From WFQV01 sp964611145 (GTDB lineage: Bacteria; Bacteroidota; Ignavibacteria; Ignavibacteriales; Melioribacteraceae): a stretch of DNA of 37,301 nucleotides. Location: assembly GCA_964611145.1 (NCBI GenBank), contig CAZSYM010000018.1:1-37301 (forward strand). Direction: 5' to 3'. Of this stretch, positions 6,782-14,930 are shown in pieces. The notes under the pieces are model-generated. The model worked only from the letters and a program-made list of their open reading frames with translations, was not told where the DNA came from and did no database searches. Made by a program: the position numbers and the translations under genes. The first letter of the stretch is position 1. Every line of letters starts with the position of its first letter.

Positions 6782-8977
6782 TTATTTCTCTTGAGTTTCC
6801 GTGCTTGGCTCTTTTTTCTGTTCTTTGTATTCGTCGGGAATGTGTCCCAATTTCAATTCCTCTACCAAGCGTTTTGCGGCGTAGATTTTCCCCACGGTTT
6901 CCAATATTCCCTGGGAAGCGACAGCCACAGTGCGGTTAGCCTCGTCCGTGTAAATATAAAATCCCGGTAAGCTTTCTATATTTCCGTCGAAGGCTACCCC
7001 GACTATCTCGGCATTTTTGTTTATTACGGGGCTACCGGAATTCCCGCCTATGATGTCGCAAGTGGAAACGAAATCCAAGGGAGTGGATAAATCCAATTTT
7101 TCGGGGGGATTTAACCATTCTTCGGGTAAATCCCAAGGGAATTTTTTCCTGTGGGAGTAATACCTATCATAAACGCCGTAGAAAGTGGTAAATTCGGGAG
7201 CGATGGTACCGTTGTATTTGTATCCTTTCATAACTCCGTCGCTTATTCTCAAGGTAAATGTAGCGTCAGGTGGAATACTTGTACCGTAAACGGCATAAAT
7301 GGCTTTGCCAAGCTCGTCGTTAAGCGCTTGCTCTTTGTCCTTTAATTCGGATAGTTTTTTTCTGTAATCGGAAAGTTGTTTTTCCGTGGCAAGAACGAAT
7401 TTGATAAATGGATCGGAAGAGGAAAGAACTGCATCTTTTCCTTTCAATAAAAGTGCCTTAGCGTCTTTTTCGGAGAGTATTTGCGAGCGTTCCAAAGCAT
7501 ACGCTACGGCGGAGTTGCCCTCGTTGTTCCCGAAAAGGATTTGATAGTATTTGCTATCCTTCCCGAGATTGAGTTTTAAGTAGTCGGCATAGAGTTTAAG
7601 AACTTCCTTTTCATAAGGCATAAAAATTTCTTGCGAGTAAATCCGTTTGATTTTGGAATCCACATATTTTTCCAATGAATCTTTCGGAGCGCTTTTTGCG
7701 GCGAGGATTATTTTTTTCGCGATTCCCAGAAAAGAAGGGGAGGCGCCGCGGCGCATCGTTCCCACCGACTCGACAAAATATGCGTATTTCCTTTTTTCGT
7801 TTTGAATTTTTGCAATGGCGTTCCAGAGGTAACCGTATTTGCTGTCCAGTTCGGGATTTGAGTGTACCGCTTTCTTGAATTTTCTTTCGAAGTCTTTTTT
7901 GCGTGCCCAAAGATAGGGATTGCGTAGCCCTTTTAATTCGCCCGAGATAGCTTTCTCGGAATTTGCCAACATGAAGAACATGTCCGAAAATCGTTTCTTT
8001 TCGGGATATTTTTTAATCATGTCCTTGTAGATTTTCTTCAATCCCTGAAGCATAAAAGCTTGATTGCGATAGGAAACGTCTCTGAAAAATTTCAATTGTG
8101 CGATTGTTCTCAGCCGACTGGTTCTTGCGGGGTTACCGACCACAAAAATCGGCTCGTTGGGCTGCGGACCGTTTTTGCTCCATTTGAAGTAATGCTCCGT
8201 GTGCAACGGTTCCCCGTTTTCGTCGTAAACGCGGAGAAAAGAGAAATCGGGATTGTAGCGGGGATAAGTGAAATTGTCGGGATCGCCACCATAGAGTCCC
8301 ATTCTGCTTTCACCGACGAAAACCATTCGGACGTCGCTGTAACGCTTGTAGCCGTAAAGGGAATAACGTCCGCCACTGTAAAGAGGAATTATTTTGCAAA
8401 CCAAGCCGGTGTCTTCCGAATAGCTGGTTTCCAATTCTTTAATTTTCTTTTGACGCAGGGCGCGCTTTTCTTCGGGAGTCTTGCCTTTCTCCTCCGCACT
8501 AAAAATTTCATCGCTTACGTCCTGAATCAGAACGAGTTGGTCGACAAAAACGCCCGGGACTTTTCGCTCGTCCGCCAAAGTCTTTGCATAAAATCCGTTT
8601 TCTTTAATGTTCTCTCCTTTTTTCTGAATGCTTTTTGTGATGAAATCAACACAATGGTGATTTGTCATCACGAGCCCGTCCGCCGAGACGAACGATGCCG
8701 AACACCATGTTGCAAATTTAAGCGCGGACATGCGCACTTCGTCCAACCATTCCTGACTGGGGCGAAAGTGATACGTGGAATCGAAATAATCCACGGGCGG
8801 ATAATCGAACGTCCACATTTTTCCCGTATCGAATTTACGAGCCTTAACGGTGTCGTAATTCGTCCAATTTTGTGTTCCTTGCTTTACGGTGTTTACCGTG
8901 ACGGAACAAGATTCCGCCGCTAAAAACAAAATTGCCGTTACGGCAATAATCTTGGCAATGCGAAAGTATTTGAACAT
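6782..8977 (-). CDS. S46 family dipeptidyl-peptidase (DPP7/DPP11 type)
   Basis: 731 residues, the normal length for peptidase family S46. These periplasmic serine exopeptidases release dipeptides from the N-terminus of oligopeptides. The chymotrypsin-like catalytic elements are present: TNHHC (His107/108), GGDPDNFTYPRYN with the catalytic Asp, and GGNSGSP with Ser647. The N-terminus has a signal peptide; Cys24 (AESC) is a weak lipobox, so lipid anchoring is possible but not certain. I could not decide between DPP7 (hydrophobic) and DPP11 (acidic) specificity from sequence. It stands alone with its own terminator and is divergent from an asparaginase lipoprotein. Together with the Tricorn homologue it fits a peptide-degrading lifestyle. 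Confidence 0.93.
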   Translation of the reverse strand: MFKYFRIAKIIAVTAILFLAAESCSVTVNTVKQGTQNWTNYDTVKARKFDTGKMWTFDYPPVDYFDSTYHFRPSQEWLDEVRMSALKFATWCSASFVSADGLVMTNHHCVDFITKSIQKKGENIKENGFYAKTLADERKVPGVFVDQLVLIQDVSDEIFSAEEKGKTPEEKRALRQKKIKELETSYSEDTGLVCKIIPLYSGGRYSLYGYKRYSDVRMVFVGESRMGLYGGDPDNFTYPRYNPDFSFLRVYDENGEPLHTEHYFKWSKNGPQPNEPIFVVGNPARTSRLRTIAQLKFFRDVSYRNQAFMLQGLKKIYKDMIKKYPEKKRFSDMFFMLANSEKAISGELKGLRNPYLWARKKDFERKFKKAVHSNPELDSKYGYLWNAIAKIQNEKRKYAYFVESVGTMRRGASPSFLGIAKKIILAAKSAPKDSLEKYVDSKIKRIYSQEIFMPYEKEVLKLYADYLKLNLGKDSKYYQILFGNNEGNSAVAYALERSQILSEKDAKALLLKGKDAVLSSSDPFIKFVLATEKQLSDYRKKLSELKDKEQALNDELGKAIYAVYGTSIPPDATFTLRISDGVMKGYKYNGTIAPEFTTFYGVYDRYYSHRKKFPWDLPEEWLNPPEKLDLSTPLDFVSTCDIIGGNSGSPVINKNAEIVGVAFDGNIESLPGFYIYTDEANRTVAVASQGILETVGKIYAAKRLVEELKLGHIPDEYKEQKKEPSTETQEK

Positions 8978-9034
8978 TTTTGAATCCCTTGATTAAATTC
9001 GTAAAAACAGCGTTTAAAGTTAGCTTTTTTAATA

Positions 9035-9054
9035 GTCTTAAAAAAAATTAAGAC
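9035..9054. promoter_or_regulatory. AT-rich palindrome between divergent genes
   Basis: GTCTTAA and TTAAGAC flank an A6 loop in the ~200-bp gap between the divergently transcribed S46 peptidase and asparaginase genes. The position fits an operator or a weak hairpin, but there is no second copy and no adjacent regulator gene. This gap holds nothing else I recognise. Confidence 0.3.
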
Positions 9055-9179
9055 GTTTCCAAATTTCCTTTGTTCCTTCACTTTGGGCTGAAGAAAATAA
9101 AATTGGTTCTTCTTTTGCAAATTTCGGGGCTTGAGTTTATTTTGAAATGTGTTTTGTCAACAATTTAACGAAGAAAAAA

Positions 9180-10223
9180 ATGAAGAGGAAAATTATTTCG
9201 TCCTTGCTTTTTGCGCTTGTTTTTGCGATGTTGCTTTCTTCCTGCGTTAAAAAGTACACCCCCGATAAATATCGAGCTTCGCATCCGAAGATGGAATTCG
9301 GGTTGGTGGTGCACGGAGGTGCGGGAAATATCACTCCGGAGAATTTACCCCCCGAAAAACAGAAACTTTATAAAGCAAAGCTATCAGAAGCTTTGCATGC
9401 GGGATACAAAATCCTTAAAAACGGAGGGAATAGCCTCGCTGCGGTTGAAAGGGTGATTAACATTTTGGAGGATTCCCCACTTTTTAACGCCGGGAAAGGT
9501 GCGGTAATGACAGATATCGGCACGTGCGAGTTGGATGCTTCGATAATGGACGGTAAAACGCTTAATGCGGGAGCCGTGGCGGGAGTTAAACATATCAAAA
9601 ATCCCATTACGGCTGCCAGGAAAGTTATGGAGCTTTCGCCTCACGTTTTGCTCGCGGGGGAAGGAGCGGATGCTTTCGCCAGAGAAATAGGTTTGGAAAC
9701 GGTACCTAATGATTATTTTTACACTCCCAGAAGGATGCGCCAATACGAACGGTATAAATCGAAGCAGGAGCAAAAGAAGTCCGCATCGAAAAAGACAACA
9801 TTTAAAAAATTCGGAACGGTTGGTTGCGTGGCACTTGATAAGTACGGGAATCTCGCAGCGGGCACTTCCACCGGTGGGATTTCTTTCAAGAAGTTCGGAC
9901 GCGTCGGGGATTCTCCCATTATCGGTGCGGGAACATACGCCAATAATAATACATGTGCCGTTTCGTGTACGGGGCAAGGAGAGTTCTTTATCCGTAATGT
10001 CGTCGCTTATGATATTTCAGCGCGAATTGCTTATAAGCATAGTAGTTTAAAGAAAGCCGCCGAGACAGTAATAAACAAAGTGCTTGTGAAACAGCATGCC
10101 GAAGGGGGAATGATTGGTATAGATAAATACGGTAATATCGCGATGGTCTTTAATACCCCCGGCATGTTTCGCGGTTTTGTTACCGATAAAGGAAAGATAA
10201 CCGTCAAGATGTTCGGGGAATGA
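9180..10223 (+). CDS. Isoaspartyl peptidase/L-asparaginase (Ntn-hydrolase, family T2), lipoprotein
   Basis: 347 residues from the ATG at 9180; an ATG at 9147 would add 11 residues ahead of the signal peptide and is less likely. MKRKIIS followed by LLFALVFAMLLSSC is a clear lipoprotein signal with lipidated Cys22. The Ntn-hydrolase fold shows VVHGGAG, the NGGNSLAAVERVI and FNAGKGAV motifs, and the autoprocessing site GTVG with nucleophile Thr213, plus GISFKKFGRVGDSPIIGAGTYA. These enzymes mature by cleavage before the Thr and hydrolyse beta-aspartyl dipeptides and asparagine. Most family members are soluble, so a lipid-anchored form implies envelope salvage of damaged peptides or asparagine. 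It is the first gene of a plus-strand group. Confidence 0.92.
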   Translation: MKRKIISSLLFALVFAMLLSSCVKKYTPDKYRASHPKMEFGLVVHGGAGNITPENLPPEKQKLYKAKLSEALHAGYKILKNGGNSLAAVERVINILEDSPLFNAGKGAVMTDIGTCELDASIMDGKTLNAGAVAGVKHIKNPITAARKVMELSPHVLLAGEGADAFAREIGLETVPNDYFYTPRRMRQYERYKSKQEQKKSASKKTTFKKFGTVGCVALDKYGNLAAGTSTGGISFKKFGRVGDSPIIGAGTYANNNTCAVSCTGQGEFFIRNVVAYDISARIAYKHSSLKKAAETVINKVLVKQHAEGGMIGIDKYGNIAMVFNTPGMFRGFVTDKGKITVKMFGE

Positions 10224-10276
10224 TTTGTCGAGACCGTTAAAATTTTTTGGGATGTGCGATTTGCGGAACGGAGCGA

Positions 10277-11323
10277 ATGAGCGATAGCGGGGTAGTTTCC
10301 GATTCTTCGAGCAATGCTGTTCCGGACGGTGTTTTAAGAGCGACCTCTCTTTGGGCTTTCTCCGAGGGATATCTCGGGGGATTGTTGCATTTGTTCAAAA
10401 TTCCGTTCAAGGGGATTTTTTTAAGCGGGATTGCAATTTTTTCGATTAATTTAATTCATTTGTTTGCCCAAGGGAAAAAACGAATTTTTCGCTCCATGCT
10501 GGAAGTGGAGATAATTAAGGCGGGAATTAGTCCGCATTCACCGCCGAACGCTTATTTTGCAGTGTTCGTGGAAGGTTCGATGGGCGAAATCCTTTTCGGA
10601 GTGGTAAAGTCCCGGCGGGTTGCTTCGCTCCTTTTGGGCATGTTCAGCGGGCTCTATTCCGCTTTTCAAAGAATTGTTGTTTTGACGGTTTTGTTCGGCG
10701 TTGCGTTATGGCAATCCATCAACACCTTTACCGTTTATATAATCGGTTTGTTCGGCGGTGTTTCGCCTTTTCCTTTCAATGCCAGTTTTTGGCTTATAGC
10801 CGCGTACGGACTTGTTCATTTGATAATCGGCACGTATTTCGGTTGGAGTGCGGCTCGTTTCGCTTCGATTGTTAAGCGGGCTTCCGAACAATCTCTCGGA
10901 ACGACGGCTAAGGTAAAGAGGGAAGAAAATTATTTCTTAGGTGGCGCAAAGAAAAAAATGCGCCTTTCTACAAAACTTTTACTGGGCTTTCTATTTGCCG
11001 TATTTCTTTTTTCTTATATAAACCCGCATTGGCGGGATAATTTGTTCCTTGAAGTTGCCATAATGCTCTTGAGGGCAATAATAATAACGGCTTTGTGGAA
11101 GATAGTTCTTTCTCCCTTGAGCGAAAGGCTTTTGAGCCGCTTGATTCGGAAGGGAAAATCAAAATATTGGAACGAGCTCGAGGAGATAACGGCTTTGCTG
11201 CCGTCCTTCGAATCGGCATTGGGGTTTGCCAAGGAACAATCGAAAGCGTTTAAGGGCGTTAAAAGATTGAGTGTTTTTGTTAAGTATTTCTTCGCCGCGG
11301 CGTTTGCAGAGGGGAAGCAATGA
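10277..11323 (+). CDS. Unrecognised polytopic membrane protein coupled to an NTPase
   Basis: 348 residues from the ATG at 10277, which has GGAG a few bases upstream; a TTG at 10247 is the alternative. I do not recognise the family. Hydrophobic segments occur at about residues 40-65, 120-150, 155-175, 185-205, 230-250 and 255-275. A basic cytoplasmic-looking loop (GGAKKKMRLS) and a C-terminal amphipathic region follow. The N-terminal SEGYLGGLLHLFKIPFKG stretch faintly resembles the gated membrane segment of some vitamin-uptake S-components, but this is weak. Its stop codon overlaps the ATG of the P-loop NTPase (ATGA), so the two are translationally coupled and probably act together. Confidence 0.7.
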   Translation: MSDSGVVSDSSSNAVPDGVLRATSLWAFSEGYLGGLLHLFKIPFKGIFLSGIAIFSINLIHLFAQGKKRIFRSMLEVEIIKAGISPHSPPNAYFAVFVEGSMGEILFGVVKSRRVASLLLGMFSGLYSAFQRIVVLTVLFGVALWQSINTFTVYIIGLFGGVSPFPFNASFWLIAAYGLVHLIIGTYFGWSAARFASIVKRASEQSLGTTAKVKREENYFLGGAKKKMRLSTKLLLGFLFAVFLFSYINPHWRDNLFLEVAIMLLRAIIITALWKIVLSPLSERLLSRLIRKGKSKYWNELEEITALLPSFESALGFAKEQSKAFKGVKRLSVFVKYFFAAAFAEGKQ

Positions 11324-11802
11324 AAGGTTTTGTTTTATACGGAGAAAGGAAAAGTGGCAAAACTACGATGATTATAAACTTTGCCGAGAAGTGGAATGCG
11401 GCGGGAATTGCTTCCCCGGAGGTTAACGGATTGAAAGTTATCCGGAATTTGAAAAGCGGGGAGTTGTTTCCTTTCCAGAGAGATTGTGGAAAAGCTCAAG
11501 AAGATAATACGATAAAAGTTGGTAGATATTGTTTCGATAAGAGGACGTTTGAAATAGCCAGAAATATTGTGCTTTCGGCGGTTAGGGACGGAGAAAGCAT
11601 TGTTATCATTGATGAATACGGGTATCTTGAATTGGAAGGCAAAGGATTCGAGCCTTTACTCGACAGGGTTGTGCGTATGGGTGAAGACAAAAATTTAATT
11701 CTGATAATTGTTGTGAGAAAAGCTTTGTTGAATAAATTTCTGAAGCGTTTCTCTTTTGTTAATTGGCAATGTGTGGAGTCGGATAAAGAGATAGAAATTT
11801 AA
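11320..11802 (+). CDS. THEP1-like nucleoside-triphosphatase (P-loop NTPase)
   Basis: 160 residues. Walker A is GERKSGKTT (7-15). Walker B is IVIIDEYGYLELEGKGF, which closely follows the IDEIGPLEL-KGKGF signature of the THEP1/NTPase_1 family. The length is close to the family norm of about 170-190 residues. THEP1 proteins hydrolyse various NTPs; their cellular role is unclear. It is coupled by a 4-bp overlap to the preceding membrane protein and is followed 8 bases later by an EamA transporter with its own GGAGG ribosome site. The coupling suggests the NTPase serves or regulates the membrane protein. Confidence 0.82.
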   Translation: MKGFVLYGERKSGKTTMIINFAEKWNAAGIASPEVNGLKVIRNLKSGELFPFQRDCGKAQEDNTIKVGRYCFDKRTFEIARNIVLSAVRDGESIVIIDEYGYLELEGKGFEPLLDRVVRMGEDKNLILIIVVRKALLNKFLKRFSFVNWQCVESDKEIEI

Positions 11803-11810
11803 CGGAGGCT

Positions 11811-12737
11811 ATGAAAGGAATTGTAAGAAAGAAATTGAAGACGGCTAATGCCGGAATTTTACCCGTGATTCTTTTGGTGGTGCTCGCCTTGATTTGGGGT
11901 AGCTCTTTTATTTTGATAAAACGCGGGCTCGAGGCTTTTAGTCCCGTGCAAGTGGGAATGATCAGACTCGTGTTTGCATCTCTTGCATTATTGCCGATTG
12001 CAATTATTAACTTCAAGGGGACGTTTCTTCCCAATTGGAAGAAATTCATGATTCTCGGAATTTTTGGCAATCTTTTGCCCGCTTCCCTTTTCCCTTTGGC
12101 GGAGCAAGGCTTGGCAAGTTCCCTTACGGGAATACTCAATTCCTTGACTCCCATTTTTACTCTGTTGGTGGGAATTGTTTTTTTCGGGGTGAGATTTGGA
12201 AATCGTCAACTTCTGGGACTGGCAATAGGATTGATTGGTGCCGTGGCACTTAGTATGGTCAATAATGAAGGGGAAATTGGCAGTTTTAATTTTTATGCTT
12301 TGTTTGTTTTGCTCGCTACCATTTTTTACGGGGTAAGTGCCAATCTTGTAAAAACGTATTTTCATAATTTTAATCCCATTGTTCTCACTTCTTTTCAAAT
12401 GTTTTCGATAGGCGGTTTTGCCTTTCTTTATTTGTTTCTTTCCGATTTCCCTTTTCGGCTTGTCCATGCACCGACGGCTATGATTTCTCTGGGGTATCTT
12501 TTGATTTTGGGAATAATAAATACCGCCTTTGCTTTGATATTGTTTAACCGCTTAATACAGCTTACATCCGCCGTGTTTGCCTCGACGGTTACTTATCTTA
12601 TTCCCATAGGAGCGATTTTCTGGGGAGTTTTCGACGGAGAAAAAATTTTTCTTCTCCATCTTTTGGGAACGGCTTTAATTCTTGGTGGCGTTCTGCTTGT
12701 AAATTCTGTTAACAAGGCTTCCGATGACAAGCTTTAA
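11811..12737 (+). CDS. EamA/DMT family transporter
   Basis: 308 residues with about ten hydrophobic segments arranged as two EamA repeats. The opening LVVLALIWGSSFILIKRGL, the VQVGMIRLVFASLALLPIA motif and the second-repeat stretch GYLLILGIINTAFALILFNR are characteristic. Members of this drug/metabolite superfamily export small metabolites such as amino acids or nucleobases; the substrate cannot be predicted here. GGAGG lies five bases before the ATG. The downstream MATE fragment starts within its last 14 bases. Confidence 0.93.
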   Translation: MKGIVRKKLKTANAGILPVILLVVLALIWGSSFILIKRGLEAFSPVQVGMIRLVFASLALLPIAIINFKGTFLPNWKKFMILGIFGNLLPASLFPLAEQGLASSLTGILNSLTPIFTLLVGIVFFGVRFGNRQLLGLAIGLIGAVALSMVNNEGEIGSFNFYALFVLLATIFYGVSANLVKTYFHNFNPIVLTSFQMFSIGGFAFLYLFLSDFPFRLVHAPTAMISLGYLLILGIINTAFALILFNRLIQLTSAVFASTVTYLIPIGAIFWGVFDGEKIFLLHLLGTALILGGVLLVNSVNKASDDKL

Positions 12738-12918
12738 TTTACATCGATTCACGAAGGGGCGAAATAGGGAAATTCTTAATTTGGCTTTACCGAATATTTC
12801 CGTCCCCTTGCTGAGTTCCGTCGATACTGCCGTGGTAGGGCATTTAAGAGAAATTTATTATTTGGGCGCCATAGCGATTGGCTCTATGATTTTTGGTTTT
12901 ATGGTGGTCTTCTATTAG
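12724..12918 (+). pseudogene. Truncated MATE family efflux transporter (N-terminal remnant)
   Basis: Only 64 codons remain of a family whose members are normally around 440 residues. The remnant is clear: NREILNLALPNISVPLLSSVDTAVVGHLREIYYLGAIAIGSMIF is the start of a DinF/NorM-type MATE protein, including the first helix and the SVDTAVVGHL motif. Homology ends at about GFM (near 12903), then MVVFY and a TAG stop follow. That stop overlaps the stop codon of the convergent chromate transporter (12915-12918). No other piece of the MATE gene occurs in this window. This looks like the scar of a deletion or rearrangement that placed the metal-related cluster here. Confidence 0.85.
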
Positions 12919-14105
12919 AAAAGCGGAATACCCGTGAAATACAGAATTAAAGTGACTAAAACTCCGCCGAGAAAAATCCAAAGAATATTTATTTTGTAAA
13001 AATGCACCGCCACGAATGAAGAAATTGCCAAAACGATTGTGTAAGGTGAAACGAGGCTGATTTTACTTATGCTGATAAGAACAAATAACAGCATGCCCGT
13101 AAAGGCGGAAAGAACACCTGTGAGAGCCGCTTGAATTATTTTATATTTTTTCACGTGCTCGTAAATTTCAGTAACAACGAGTGTGTAGAAAAAAGAGGGG
13201 TAAAACATGCCTATCGTCGCGAAAATGCTTCCTGTCAATCCTCCGACTTTATAGCCTATGAAAGTCGAGGTAATTAGGAAAGGTCCCGGTGTTATTTGTC
13301 CGAAACCGATTCCGTCCGTAAATTGTTGCATTGTTAGCCAATGATGGGAAATAACCGCTTCCTGTTGAAGCAGTGGCATGATCGTATTTCCGTTGCCGAA
13401 AGCTACTGCACCTATCTTGAACATTGAAAGAGTTAATTCGGATTCTCCCGCCATAAATCCCATAAAAATCACGGCGAGCAAAACCCCAAAGGTGATTAGA
13501 ATTCCTGTTATTCTATTTCCGAGACTTCCGTAGTGATTCCGCGAAATTTTTTCTTCCTTTGTCTCGACGGTTTTCATGTTTAACACGGCGCCTAAAACAA
13601 TAGCAACAAGGACGATATAAAAAGCCTGAATTTTAAGGAGCATAAAGACAAAAGCAAGAAGCGCCGTTAAGGCGGTGCTTACGCCGTTTATATAGCGTTT
13701 TGCAAAATCCCAAAGCACATGAGCGATTATTCCCGCCACCATGGCTTCGAGCGCCACGAAAAGAGGTCTGACCCACGCTATATGTCCGAAACGAAAATAA
13801 ATCCACGAGAGAAACAACATCAGTAAATAAGAGGGAAGAATAAACATTGCCGTTGCCACGAAAGCCCCGAGTGTGCCTCTTGCTTTATATGCGGCATAAG
13901 TAACAAGATTGAACATTATCGGACCCGGATAGAGCTGTATCATTCCCAAGCCCTCGTCGAGTTCGTCCCGAGTAAGCCATTTGTTTTGCAACACGACCGT
14001 CTTGATTTGTTGCAAAATAGCCATGCCGTAGGCGGTAACTCCGATTTTTAAGAAGCCGTAGGCAATTGAGAGTAAGCCGTGAGTCTTTCTCTTTTTCGAG
14101 GGCAT
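12915..14105 (-). CDS. chrA: Chromate transporter ChrA (two-domain CHR family)
   Basis: 396 residues from the ATG at 14105; the TTG at 14162 would add residues encoded by the upstream terminator hairpin. Two homologous halves are present, as in long-chain CHR proteins. The first has FLKIGVTAYGMAILQQ and QLYPGPIMFNLVTY; the second has MFKIGAVAFGNGNTIMPLLQ and GQITPGPFLITSTFIGYKVGG. About ten membrane segments follow this plan. Family members export chromate, often driven by the proton gradient, but many homologues have no tested substrate. It is the last gene of the minus-strand cluster with an ArsR-type regulator, a NifX-like protein and DUF5320. Its stop overlaps that of the MATE remnant. 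Confidence 0.9.
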   Translation of the reverse strand: MPSKKRKTHGLLSIAYGFLKIGVTAYGMAILQQIKTVVLQNKWLTRDELDEGLGMIQLYPGPIMFNLVTYAAYKARGTLGAFVATAMFILPSYLLMLFLSWIYFRFGHIAWVRPLFVALEAMVAGIIAHVLWDFAKRYINGVSTALTALLAFVFMLLKIQAFYIVLVAIVLGAVLNMKTVETKEEKISRNHYGSLGNRITGILITFGVLLAVIFMGFMAGESELTLSMFKIGAVAFGNGNTIMPLLQQEAVISHHWLTMQQFTDGIGFGQITPGPFLITSTFIGYKVGGLTGSIFATIGMFYPSFFYTLVVTEIYEHVKKYKIIQAALTGVLSAFTGMLLFVLISISKISLVSPYTIVLAISSFVAVHFYKINILWIFLGGVLVTLILYFTGIPLF

Positions 14106-14127
14106 TTTCGTAGTGTTTCCCCTTTGG

Positions 14128-14157
14128 AAAAATTGAGCCGAGGACGAAGCCTCGGCT
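14128..14157 (-). terminator. Terminator-like hairpin between DUF5320 and chrA
   Basis: AGCCGAGG (14136-14143) and CCTCGGCT (14150-14157) form an 8-bp GC-rich stem with a 6-nt loop. On the minus strand it is followed by CAATTTTT. It lies immediately after the DUF5320 stop and before the chrA ATG, so chrA may be expressed by read-through or from a separate promoter. Confidence 0.78.
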
Positions 14158-14162
14158 TTCAA

Positions 14163-14402
14163 TTAATGCTCCAGTTCCGCGAGTCGTTTTTTTACGGCGT
14201 TGATTTCCGTTTCGAGGTCTCTTTGGTGTACTTCCAGTCTGTCCAAGTAGCGCTTAAGCCAATCCACCTCGTTGATGTAGGGATAATCGACGAAGTCATC
14301 CCATGCACCGCGGAAACCCCAGCCGCGACCGAAGCCCCAACCGCGTCCGTAACCGCGACCGAAGCCCCAGCCTCCGCCTCTTCCATAACCGAATCCGAAC
14401 AT
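14163..14402 (-). CDS. Small Gly/Arg-rich DUF5320-type protein
   Basis: 79 residues. Residues 2-32 are a Gly/Arg/Phe/Trp-rich low-complexity stretch (repeats of GRGWGFGRG). The C-terminal half is an amphipathic, probably coiled-coil helix (WLKRYLDRLEVHQRDLETEI to the end). This architecture is typical of DUF5320 proteins, which I know mainly from gene clusters with NifX/NifB-like cofactor proteins, matching the context here. No function is established. AAGGAGG sits five bases before the ATG, the strongest ribosome site in the cluster. A candidate operator lies 54-69 bp upstream and a terminator just after the stop. Confidence 0.82.
   Translation of the reverse strand: MFGFGYGRGGGWGFGRGYGRGWGFGRGWGFRGAWDDFVDYPYINEVDWLKRYLDRLEVHQRDLETEINAVKKRLAELEH
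14323..14369 (-). repeat. In-gene imperfect tandem repeat (30-bp period)
   Basis: CCGCGACCGAAGCCCCA occurs at 14323-14339 and again at 14353-14369. A related degenerate unit lies between and after them. It encodes the Gly/Arg/Trp-rich repeats of the DUF5320 protein and is a likely site for length variation. Confidence 0.8.
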
Positions 14403-14455
14403 TTTAACCTCCTTATTTTTTTTGATAAATTCAATTTGCTTTCATAATGTATCTA

Positions 14456-14471
14456 TTGCGCAAAAATGCAA
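14456..14471. promoter_or_regulatory. Candidate ArsR-type operator upstream of the DUF5320 gene
   Basis: TTGCGCAAAAATGCAA is an imperfect palindrome. It matches the reverse complement of 15303-15318 at 15 of 16 positions, and that second site lies just upstream of the ArsR-family gene. The flanks also agree (ATCT a few bases before, AT after). A further half-site TTGCAAAAA follows at 14477. Its position relative to the DUF5320 start (54-69 bp upstream) suits a -35-overlapping operator. Confidence 0.68.
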
Positions 14472-14504
14472 TTCCGTTGCAAAAAAATTTCAGAGATACA
14501 CGGT

Positions 14505-14921
14505 TTAATCCGTTCTTTCTTCAATCAAATTTCTTAGCTTTCCGTCCAAGTACAATTTAACGGCCTCGTCCGCATAGCGTTCGTCCGTTAATATCACGTC
14601 CATTCCCGCCGAGCGGAAGTTTTCATAAGCTCCCATTCCCATACCACCTGCAATGAGCACGTTGCAGTCGGAAAGTTCCTTTAGCATTGCAGCGTGTCTG
14701 CCGAAAGCCTCGGCACCGTAGCCGTGTCGTCCTTGTCCGTGTTCTTCGTGATGTGAATGATGCCCGTGTCCGTGCCCGCCTCCGAAGTGCCCGGTGTTTC
14801 TTTCTCTCATTTCCGAGCTTTTTACTTGGTTGTCTTCTATTGTATAGATTTTATAATAACGGGCGCGTCCGAAATGCTGGCTAACCGTTCTACCGTTATT
14901 AGTTACCACCGCTATTTTCAT
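14505..14921 (-). CDS. NifX/NifB-like dinitrogenase iron-molybdenum cofactor family protein with His-rich insert
   Basis: 138 residues. The N-terminus KIAVVTNNGRTVSQHFGRARYY and the later CNVLIAGGMGMGAYENF are typical of the dinitrogenase Fe-Mo cofactor biosynthesis fold (NifX, NafY, the NifB C-terminus). In non-nitrogen-fixing bacteria such stand-alone proteins bind or carry metal clusters of unknown purpose. Between the two motifs is a His/Gly-rich loop (GGGHGHGHHSHHEEHGQGRH, about residues 47-66), a probable metal-binding insertion. AAGGAGA, overlapping the stop codon of the upstream ArsR gene, places it in the same transcript. No nif genes are visible, so nitrogen fixation is not implied. 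Confidence 0.9.
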   Translation of the reverse strand: MKIAVVTNNGRTVSQHFGRARYYKIYTIEDNQVKSSEMRERNTGHFGGGHGHGHHSHHEEHGQGRHGYGAEAFGRHAAMLKELSDCNVLIAGGMGMGAYENFRSAGMDVILTDERYADEAVKLYLDGKLRNLIEERTD

Positions 14922-14930
14922 AAGTTCTCC

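Noticed and set aside
8060..8923. 287-codon plus-strand open frame
   Set aside because: It is the antisense shadow of the S46 peptidase gene, which has intact catalytic motifs.
14311..14395. Repetitive GC-rich stretch as a possible CRISPR or regulatory repeat
   Set aside because: The repeats are in frame and encode the Gly/Arg-rich segment of the DUF5320 protein; spacing and content do not fit CRISPR.
14505..14921. Nitrogen fixation function for the NifX-like gene
   Set aside because: No nifHDK, nifB or nifEN genes occur nearby, and stand-alone members of this family are common in non-fixing bacteria.
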